Source: an uncultured Pseudomonadales bacterium
GTDB lineage: Bacteria > Pseudomonadota > Gammaproteobacteria > Pseudomonadales > Cellvibrionaceae
Reading direction: 5' to 3'
Assembly (NCBI GenBank): GCA_947489425.1
Contig: CANLDL010000001.1
Coordinates: 62,001 to 126,000 of the forward strand
DNA: 64,000 bases
Position numbers and translations under genes: made by a program. This document shows, piece after piece, positions 58,203-64,000 of this stretch (position 1 is the first letter of the stretch; each line of letters starts with the position of its first letter). The notes beneath the pieces were generated by a model. It was not told the origin of the DNA and made no database searches. It was given only the letters and a program-made list of their open reading frames with translations.

Positions 58203-58557
58203 CGACGAATTGCCTGTTATCCCAGGGAAGAGATACTTTACTATAGGTGAAGTCAGTGAGCTGTGCGCTGTTAAACCGCATGTGCTGCGCTATTGGGAGC
58301 AAGAGTTTGAACAATTAAAGCCAGTAAAGCGCCGTGGTAATCGTCGTTATTACCAACGCCAAGACGTACTAACCATTCGCCAAATTCGCTCATTGCTCTA
58401 CGATCAAGGTTTTACTATTGGTGGTGCTAGGCAAAATATGCAGGTGGATGCAACGGCAACAGAGAGCAAAGCCTCAAGTGATGCAGAGTTTAACAATATG
58501 ATCAGCTCAATTATTACAGAACTTGAAGATATATTGGTGCTATTAAAAACTAAGTAA
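58183..58557 (+). CDS. MerR-family transcriptional regulator
   Basis: A 124-residue protein. The N-terminal winged helix-turn-helix opens [21 protein letters not shown] (about residues 19-39), followed by the RRGNRRYY wing. It has no cysteines suited for metal sensing in the C-terminus and ends in a short helix. The same gene follows ihfA in Pseudomonas. Ligand and targets are unknown. Translationally coupled to ihfA. Confidence 0.9.
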   Translation: MLEPTNNDELPVIPGKRYFTIGEVSELCAVKPHVLRYWEQEFEQLKPVKRRGNRRYYQRQDVLTIRQIRSLLYDQGFTIGGARQNMQVDATATESKASSDAEFNNMISSIITELEDILVLLKTK

Positions 58558-58580
58558 TATTCTTGTAGTTATCTCTCATA

Positions 58581-58609
58581 AAAAAGGCCACTTCATAGTG
58601 GCCTTTTTT
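58581..58609. terminator. Bidirectional terminator between the MerR gene and tRNA-Pro
   Basis: GGCCACT and AGTGGCC pair around TCAT, flanked by AAAAA on the left and TTTTTT on the right. It serves the plus-strand regulator and the minus-strand tRNA. Confidence 0.9.
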
Positions 58610-58614
58610 ATATT

Positions 58615-58691
58615 TGGTCGGAGTGGCCGGATTTGAACCGACGACCACCACACCCCCAGTGTGGTGCGCTACCAGGCTGCGCTACACTCCG
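58615..58691 (-). tRNA. tRNA-Pro (GGG)
   Basis: 77 bases with encoded CCA on the minus strand. Acceptor arms CGGAGTG and CACTCCG pair fully. The anticodon stem CCACA/TGTGG encloses CTGGGGG, giving anticodon GGG. The position after ihfA-merR is shared with Pseudomonas. Confidence 0.96.
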
Positions 58692-58731
58692 AATAAATCC
58701 TAGCTGGATCGCTATTCATCAAGGAGGCGCA

Positions 58732-58759
58732 ATCATACCGGAAGCAGCGTTGTTTTCAA
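58732..58759 (-). promoter_or_regulatory. tRNA-Pro promoter
   Basis: On the minus strand TTGAAA and TATGAT are separated by 16 bases and followed by TGCGCC. The -10 lies about 40 bases before the tRNA. Confidence 0.7.
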
Positions 58760-58887
58760 GCGCTTTTGAATGCCAAGAGTTAAGCAGTAAGTGCGATTCC
58801 AATCAGCTGATTAATAAAAAGTTATCTATTTAGCGTTACTATACCTATGGCCTAAAGTGCACTTTTTAATTGAGTTCCTAAACTTAT

Positions 58888-60228
58888 TCATTCATTTCCG
58901 TTAGCTGCAATTTCTGTTGTATCTTGGGCTTTATCGAGAAGGTTAGTCTGCTGTGCCACTCTTTGTGCAAAAATAATTTTATGCTTCTGTGGTACTGATC
59001 GAGTAAGAGGTATTTTTGCTTTCATGGGGTCAACGGGGCGACTATGAATATGTAATTCAAAGTGCAGGTGTGGTCCAGTAGAGCGGCCGCTATTACCGGA
59101 TAGGGCAATGGTTTGTCCTCTGCTAATAGATTCACCACGACGCACCAATACTCTATGCAAATGCAGGTAGCGAGTCTTGTATTGCCCGCCGTGTTGAATA
59201 TCAACATAACGCCCTGCAAAAGGGTGATTACCAACACGAGTAACAATACCATCGCCCGTAGAGCGTACCTTTGTTCCCGTTGGTGTCGCAAAATCAGTCC
59301 CGTTATGGGGTGCTACACGGCCTGTCACTGGGTGAACTCGTCTAGGATTAAATGAGGAACTCACACGGTAAGATTTACTTAAAGGTGTGCGTGTAAATGC
59401 ACGGGCCAGACTTTTTCCTTCTTTGTCATAATAACGACCGTCGCTGAATAAGAAGGCGGTATGCTCATAGGCACGTCGTTGTATCCGTACGCTTTCAATA
59501 CGGGTTTGTCCGGTTGGTTTGTTATCAATGATTTGTACGCCACGTATTATTTGGAATTGATCGCCCTTGTGAATAGCACGAGAAAAATTGAGCTGCTCTT
59601 GGAAAATTTGCGTTACAGTTGCTGCTTCGTGCTCAGTTAAACCTGCACGTTGCGCCGATAGGTAAAAGGTGTTTTCGATCTTTCCATTTATTCGCTTATT
59701 GTGCCACTCTCCCTCTCGAATAATAGTTCTATAATTAAAGGCATTATCTTCAAGTCGTTCATAGATAATACGGTGCCCCGCATGCTTATAAAGCTCCATT
59801 TCTTTAAGATTTGGTGTGTGTTTTTGATAGCGAAAGTAGAGTATTTGCCCTGGGCGGAGCGTTTCTAGTGCAAGCAATGATTCATCTGCACTCAAAATAT
59901 TACGTAGAGTTGTTTGCCCTAAGTCATACTGATCAAATAGTGTGCTGAGAGTATCGCCTTGACGAATAACGATTTTATCTTCGTTTTTCTGCGGTAATGA
60001 TTTAATTTTTGGCGTTTTCTCCTGATAACTAACCACTGAAACGCTATTGGTTTGATTAGTATTTGCTATGCTCAGTGGAATATCTAAGTTAATAACAGTA
60101 TTTTTAGGTTGAGATAAGCTAACCGCCTTTGGCGTATAAACTCCATGAAGGATAAGAATAAAAACTAAAACAGTGACTGCTGTCACGTGCCTATAGGGTA
60201 TAAATAGTCGGTGTTTTTGAGTTGGCAT
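58888..60228 (-). CDS. mepM: MepM-like murein DD-endopeptidase (LysM + M23)
   Basis: 446 residues from the ATG at 60228 (MPTQKHRLF); a TTG six codons earlier is an alternative. An N-terminal membrane/signal segment lies at about residues 14-30, a LysM-like OapA/LysM domain at about 85-134, and a C-terminal M23 zinc peptidase. The zinc ligands are H308 and D312 in HNGTD and H389 in HLHFE, with H387 next to it. It cuts D-Ala-mDAP cross-links to allow wall growth. It lies 83 bases after znuB on the same strand, so a zinc enzyme is encoded next to zinc uptake, as yebA/mepM is in E. coli (there beside znuA). Confidence 0.9.
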   Translation of the reverse strand: MPTQKHRLFIPYRHVTAVTVLVFILILHGVYTPKAVSLSQPKNTVINLDIPLSIANTNQTNSVSVVSYQEKTPKIKSLPQKNEDKIVIRQGDTLSTLFDQYDLGQTTLRNILSADESLLALETLRPGQILYFRYQKHTPNLKEMELYKHAGHRIIYERLEDNAFNYRTIIREGEWHNKRINGKIENTFYLSAQRAGLTEHEAATVTQIFQEQLNFSRAIHKGDQFQIIRGVQIIDNKPTGQTRIESVRIQRRAYEHTAFLFSDGRYYDKEGKSLARAFTRTPLSKSYRVSSSFNPRRVHPVTGRVAPHNGTDFATPTGTKVRSTGDGIVTRVGNHPFAGRYVDIQHGGQYKTRYLHLHRVLVRRGESISRGQTIALSGNSGRSTGPHLHFELHIHSRPVDPMKAKIPLTRSVPQKHKIIFAQRVAQQTNLLDKAQDTTEIAANGNE

Positions 60229-60311
60229 AGGTTCAGGCCATCCCAAAACTAGAGGTGTTCTGAGAGTGAGTAACTGGGCTAAGCAATAAGTTATTAATCA
60301 TTGGTTATTGG

Positions 60312-61127
60312 CTAAGTACTACTTGCAGTAAAACGACTGGATCGAAATATTTTAAGCACGAGATTGGTAATGATAAACAACAGTGCGCTTACACAAACAA
60401 TCGTTGGCCCTGTTGGCGTATCGAATGAGTAAGATGCTTGTAGTCCCGAAAGGCCACAAAATGCACCCAGGCAAGCGGCGATAATGGCCATCACTTCTGG
60501 GGTGTGGCTAAAGGCGCGTGCTGTAGCAGCAGGCACAATTAACATAGCCGCAATCAGTAAAACCCCAACGACTTTAATTGCAACGGCTACAACAATGGCT
60601 AGCGCAATAGTCAAAATAAATTGTTCCTGCTTCGGCTTAAAGCCACTGGCAAGAGCCAAGTCTGGATTCAATGTTGATAACAATAACCCCGACCATCGCC
60701 ATACAATTAGTCCCAGCACAATTAAAGCGCCTCCCCATATCACCAATAAGTCCATTTTTCCTACCGCTAAAATATCACCGAATAAGTACGACATAAGATC
60801 TATGCGTACACCAGAGAGGAAAGAAACCGCTACTAGTCCGATTGCTAATGATGAATGAGAGGCTACCCCAAGCAATGTATCCATAGCAAAACCTCTACCA
60901 CTTAAGCTTGAGACTGTGATTGCCATTAATAAACAGACGACCAAAACACCGGCAAAGATAGGCATTGATAGTGCTAAGGACAGCGCGACGCCTAATACGG
61001 CAGCATGAGCTGTGGCGTCACCAAAGTAAGCCATGCGCCGCCAAATTACGAAGCAACCCAAGGGGGCTGCTGCCACGGCAACGCCAACACTAGCGAGCAT
61101 CGCTCGTACTAAAAAATCATCAAGCAT
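60312..61127 (-). CDS. znuB: ZnuB, zinc ABC transporter permease
   Basis: A 271-residue ABC-3 family permease with about seven to eight hydrophobic segments. It opens MLDDFLVRAMLASVGVAVAAAPLGCFVIWRRMAYFGDATAHAAVLGVAL, cited in short blocks: the RMAYFGDA region contacts the ATPase. It imports Zn(II) with ZnuA and ZnuC. Its start overlaps the znuC end by 8 bases. Confidence 0.94.
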   Translation of the reverse strand: MLDDFLVRAMLASVGVAVAAAPLGCFVIWRRMAYFGDATAHAAVLGVALSLALSMPIFAGVLVVCLLMAITVSSLSGRGFAMDTLLGVASHSSLAIGLVAVSFLSGVRIDLMSYLFGDILAVGKMDLLVIWGGALIVLGLIVWRWSGLLLSTLNPDLALASGFKPKQEQFILTIALAIVVAVAIKVVGVLLIAAMLIVPAATARAFSHTPEVMAIIAACLGAFCGLSGLQASYSFDTPTGPTIVCVSALLFIITNLVLKIFRSSRFTASST

Positions 61128-61845
61128 AGGAAGCCTGCTTTACATTGGTGTGGCGATTATTACTATGTAGGTAAAGCGCTTCGTTCTCTTCATCGAGGCC
61201 AAATAGGGCTTGGTATTCCGGTGAGTTACTGACGATCTCGGGTTCACCCTGGCAACAAATACGACCATTAATGCAAATCACCCGATCGGTTTGGCGCATG
61301 ACTACATGTAATTCATGGCTGATCATGACAATAGCGCAGCCAAGTTTTTCCCGAACAGTAGCAATTTGTCGATAAAAATCTGCAGAGCCACGGTGGTCCA
61401 GCCCTTGCGTTGCTTCATCCAGTAATAGTAAATCAGGATGGCCGAGTAGGGCTCTAGCCAGTAGAACACGCTGAAATTGTCCGCCGGACAAATCCATAAT
61501 TTGCTGTTTGTCCAACTCTGGTACACCTGCATTAGTAAGTGCATCGGCGACAGCGCTGGGTGAATGGCCGCCTGGCAAATTCATAAAGCGCCTGACTGTC
61601 ATTGGCAATGTTTCATCAATATGCAAGCGTTGAGGGACGTAGCCAATACGTAAACCCGGTTTTTTTCTCAGCATGCCGGAGCTGGGCTGTAGTGCGCCAA
61701 TGATAGTCTTGAATAATGTAGTTTTACCCGAGCCGTTAGGACCAAGAATGGTTAAAATTTCCTTTGGGTTGATTGAGAAGCTGATATCGCCTAGCACAAT
61801 CCGCTTACCGAAATGAACCGACAGATTCTCGCATTCAATTAGCAT
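61120..61845 (-). CDS. znuC: ZnuC, zinc ABC transporter ATP-binding protein
   Basis: A 241-residue ATPase. Walker A GPNGSGKTT (about residues 35-43), signature LSGGQFQRVLLARALL (about 118-133), Walker B LLLLDEATQGLD. First gene of the znuC-znuB unit, divergent from znuA. A short C-terminal extension contains several His. Confidence 0.94.
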   Translation of the reverse strand: MLIECENLSVHFGKRIVLGDISFSINPKEILTILGPNGSGKTTLFKTIIGALQPSSGMLRKKPGLRIGYVPQRLHIDETLPMTVRRFMNLPGGHSPSAVADALTNAGVPELDKQQIMDLSGGQFQRVLLARALLGHPDLLLLDEATQGLDHRGSADFYRQIATVREKLGCAIVMISHELHVVMRQTDRVICINGRICCQGEPEIVSNSPEYQALFGLDEENEALYLHSNNRHTNVKQASYA

Positions 61846-61903
61846 ACAAATACCTGATTAGAGTTTTAAAGAGAATAGTATTGTTTGATATATAGAATAT
61901 CTA

Positions 61904-61938
61904 TTTACCGCATGTATAGTTATGTTATAACATAACAT
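61904..61938. promoter_or_regulatory. Zur-box-like palindrome overlapping znuA promoter
   Basis: ATGTTATAACATAACAT (61922-61938) has 7-base inverted arms ATGTTAT/ATAACAT around AAC and resembles the gammaproteobacterial Zur consensus. A plus-strand promoter, TTTACC (61904-61909) and TATAAC (61926-61931) with 16 bases between, places the -10 inside the palindrome, so bound Zur would block znuA and probably znuCB. Confidence 0.7.
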
Positions 61939-61998
61939 TTTTATTATCTATTCAAAATTTCTTTTTAAGTACTACTTTGCCATATATAGGAGAACCTA

Positions 61999-62997
61999 AT
62001 GCGCTATAAGTTATTAGCATGCGCGGTTTTAAGTTTTAGTTTATCAGTCAACACTCAAGCAGCACCTAAAGTTGCTGTTGATATTGCCCCCATGCATTCT
62101 TTGGTGAGTCAGGTTATGGAGGGGGTGAATCAGCCAAGTTTGCTAATCCCTGCAGAGGCTTCGCCTCATAATTATATATTACGCCCCTCCGAAGCAAAGG
62201 CATTAGCGGATGCTGAGCTTGTTTTTTGGGTGGGTGAAGGTCTTACTCCATGGTTGGAAAAAGCGTTGGATAATTTAGCGAGTTCGGCGCAAAAAGTCGA
62301 AGTACTGGAAATAGAGGGAACGACTACCTATGAATTTCGAGAAGGTGCATCCTTTGAATCCCATGACCATGGTGACGAAGAAGGTCATGATGATGAGAAA
62401 CATCATAAAGATGAGCACCATGAAGAGGAAAAAAACGCTCATCATGAAGGTGAAAAAGGTCATGCAGATCATCACGACCATGAAGGCAGTGATCCCCATG
62501 CTTGGCTAGACCCAGCAAATGCCAAAATTTGGATTAACTATATTAGCGATACCTTATCAAAACGTGACCCTGAAAATGCATCCATTTATAAGCGTAATGC
62601 CGCAAAGGCAACAGCTTCGTTGGATACATTAATGCAGTCTACGCGTACCCAAATTAAGGCGCTTGGTGAACCTCAGTTTATCGTCTTTCACGATGCCTAT
62701 CAGTACTTTGAAAAGCGCTTTGGTATCTCGGCAGCAGGCTCTATTTCATTAGGCGATGCAGAAGCCCCTAGCCCAGCACGTATTAGAGAAATTCAACAAA
62801 CGGTTAAAAAATTGGGAGTTACCTGTGTATTTACTGAGCCTCAGTATAATTCTGGCTTGGTTAAAAATGTCTTCGAAGGTACAAGTGTTTCAACTATTGG
62901 CGTTATGGATCCTTTGGGTGCAGACATATCGACGGGTAGTGGGCACTATCAGGCATTAATTATGAAAATGGTTAAAAGTTTGAGCGAATGCCAATAA
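61999..62997 (+). CDS. znuA: ZnuA, zinc-binding periplasmic protein
   Basis: A 332-residue cluster A-I binding protein. The signal peptide ends about residue 22 (NTQAA). Zinc ligands are a His near MHSLV (about 33), one in DPHAWLD (about 167) and one in FHDAYQY (about 231). A long His/Asp/Glu-rich loop (about 121-164) is typical of ZnuA and may bind extra zinc. It delivers Zn(II) to ZnuBC. AGGAGA precedes the ATG. Confidence 0.95.
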   Translation: MRYKLLACAVLSFSLSVNTQAAPKVAVDIAPMHSLVSQVMEGVNQPSLLIPAEASPHNYILRPSEAKALADAELVFWVGEGLTPWLEKALDNLASSAQKVEVLEIEGTTTYEFREGASFESHDHGDEEGHDDEKHHKDEHHEEEKNAHHEGEKGHADHHDHEGSDPHAWLDPANAKIWINYISDTLSKRDPENASIYKRNAAKATASLDTLMQSTRTQIKALGEPQFIVFHDAYQYFEKRFGISAAGSISLGDAEAPSPARIREIQQTVKKLGVTCVFTEPQYNSGLVKNVFEGTSVSTIGVMDPLGADISTGSGHYQALIMKMVKSLSECQ

Positions 62998-63021
62998 GTT
63001 GCCTCTGTACGCTTTATGTAC

Positions 63022-63128
63022 CCCTCGTCTTAGGAAAGTGTTTAAGATTGAGGGTTCCTGGTTATCAATGATGCTTAAGCTTAAGCTGAATGCCATGGAT
63101 GGCACGAGTTCAATCTGACCAGATTGAA
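63022..63128. repeat. Inverted repeats in the znuA-lipoprotein gap
   Basis: Three structures lie in this 249-base gap: CCCTC/GAGGG with TCTTA/TAAGA inside (63022-63054), the palindrome GCTTAAGCTTAAGC (63073-63086) and TTCAATCT/AGATTGAA around GACC (63109-63128) followed by GTTTATTT. The last may be a weak znuA terminator. I see no gene. Confidence 0.4.
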
Positions 63129-63246
63129 GTTTATTTAACTGTCTCAATTTCAATCAGGCTTTGCATTACTCGATACCTCTGAGTTGGCATTACAGTTGAT
63201 CAGATGTGAGTTTGTTAGACTTTTTAGTTTACAGAGAGAATAAACA

Positions 63247-64000
63247 TCATTTTATACGTTTCTCTGCTAACTCTGTCCGCAATCGTATAAACATGATTTC
63301 TACTTCTTCTGCTATTTTAATCGCAGCTTTGCTTTTCACCTTTTCAGAAAATTTACGTTGGCGATCATAGCCGCCCCAACTGCTGGTATATATTTCTTCT
63401 TTTCCTAAAATAACCTCAGCGGTTCCGTAAGGGTAACCCTGTACTACATCAATCAATATGGCATTGGCAAAACCCTCAGCTTCGATTGCTTTGGAAGGCA
63501 ATATAAATCCACCGATAATTGTCAGATCAGCAATTGATAAAATATTACTTTGGTGGTCAGATTTACTGTAAGTTTCATAGATCAAAACAGCATCAAGATG
63601 TTGGCGAGCAGCTCCCAGCCGAATTTTATTCATCACATCATTGATGCGGGTGTTCTTTTGTGAAGAAATACTACTGCTCACCATATTCGCAATTAAAGGG
63701 CTAACAGGTACAAATTCCCCAAAGTTACTACCCAGCCTATCACGCGTCTTCACCCACGCTTCGACTTCCTCACCAGGTATATTGCTTAATTGTCCCCTAT
63801 CAATACGCGCTAGGCCAATACGGGCAGGAAATGTAAGAGTTGGCTCAATTTTAGCAACTTGGCGAATTTGTTCTTCAATGTTGATGCCATCTTTATGGCT
63901 AGTTGTAACTGTTGGGACATCTTTATATTTTTCCAAATAAGATTGTCCTGAGGTGGTTTGAGTATGCGTGGCACATGCCACTAGGTATAAGGGTAAAAGC
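63247..64000 (-). CDS. Lipoprotein of unknown function, N-terminus cut by window edge
   Basis: The frame stays open to the right window edge: before a GTG at 63981 the codons read LLPLYLVAC, a lipobox with the lipidated Cys following LVA. The start therefore lies beyond base 64000, and GTG 63981 is not the start. The mature part is about 242 residues, mixed alpha/beta, with FPARIGLARI, EAWVKTRDRL and a C-terminal Lys/Glu-rich helix. I do not recognise the family with certainty. It is convergent with znuA, separated by a gap of 249 bases. Confidence 0.75.
   Translation of the reverse strand, partial: LLPLYLVACATHTQTTSGQSYLEKYKDVPTVTTSHKDGINIEEQIRQVAKIEPTLTFPARIGLARIDRGQLSNIPGEEVEAWVKTRDRLGSNFGEFVPVSPLIANMVSSSISSQKNTRINDVMNKIRLGAARQHLDAVLIYETYSKSDHQSNILSIADLTIIGGFILPSKAIEAEGFANAILIDVVQGYPYGTAEVILGKEEIYTSSWGGYDRQRKFSEKVKSKAAIKIAEEVEIMFIRLRTELAEKRIK

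Noticed and set aside
62380..62510. Minus-strand His/Met-rich frames opposite znuA
   Set aside because: They arise from the His-rich loop codons of znuA read in reverse.

Overview
The window is a 64 kb chromosomal segment of a marine-type gammaproteobacterium related to the Pseudomonas/Cellvibrionales branch. The evidence is gene order. The left part follows the Pseudomonas order yciK-mupP-ubiG-mtaD ... gyrA ... pheA-tyrA-aroA-cmk-rpsA-ihfB, and the right part follows tRNA-Val-thrS-infC-rpmI-rplT-pheS-pheT-ihfA-merR-tRNA-Pro. The species cannot be named from the sequence. No integrase, transposase, prophage or CRISPR array was seen.

Layout. (1) 1-3922, minus strand: an operon reading mtaD, ubiG, mupP, yciK and a truncated DUF2946-type gene. 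(2) 4.0-6.7 kb: a DUF1127-like small protein and a membrane diguanylate cyclase, back to back across a shared terminator. (3) 7.0-17.4 kb: gyrA, the aromatic amino acid genes pheA, tyrA and aroA, a ComEA-like protein, pyrF, cmk and rpsA. serC, hisC and mtnA, which sit in this block in Pseudomonas, are absent. (4) 17.9-20.4 kb: ihfB, lapA, lapB, then a probable CsrB/RsmZ-type regulatory RNA with seven GGA motifs and a GacA/UvrY-box-like element upstream, then tRNA-Asn.

(5) 20.4-50.5 kb: a surface polysaccharide (O-antigen-type) locus of 24 intact genes plus one pseudogene, all on the plus strand and visibly richer in A+T than its flanks. It opens with a UDP-HexNAc dehydrogenase and WbpB, WbpD and WbpE homologues, which together make a UDP-2,3-diacetamido uronic acid. 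It closes with PglC-, PglD-, PglE- and PglF-like genes, which make and load a bacillosamine-type priming sugar. Between these ends lie two asparagine-synthetase-like amidotransferases, a sugar formyltransferase, a WbmS-like deacetylase-family protein, three epimerases, a Wzx-like flippase, five glycosyltransferases, and a translationally coupled unit of phosphoesterase, ATP-grasp ligase, methyltransferase and epimerase. A gene for an L-2-hydroxyglutarate-oxidase-like flavoprotein directly follows wbpE; it may recycle a by-product of WbpB. No Wzy polymerase, Wzz regulator or ABC exporter is visible.

(6) 50.6-58.7 kb: tRNA-Val, then translation genes. infC starts with AUU. ihfA and a MerR-type regulator follow. 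tRNA-Pro is convergent. (7) 58.9-63.0 kb: a zinc-uptake region, with znuA divergent from znuC-znuB-mepM and a Zur-like palindrome between. (8) The right edge cuts a lipoprotein gene of unknown function.

The most notable items are the candidate Csr/Rsm sRNA, the 2-hydroxyglutarate oxidase in the sugar locus, the coupled ATP-grasp/methyltransferase unit, and a decayed second copy of the methyltransferase C-terminal domain.
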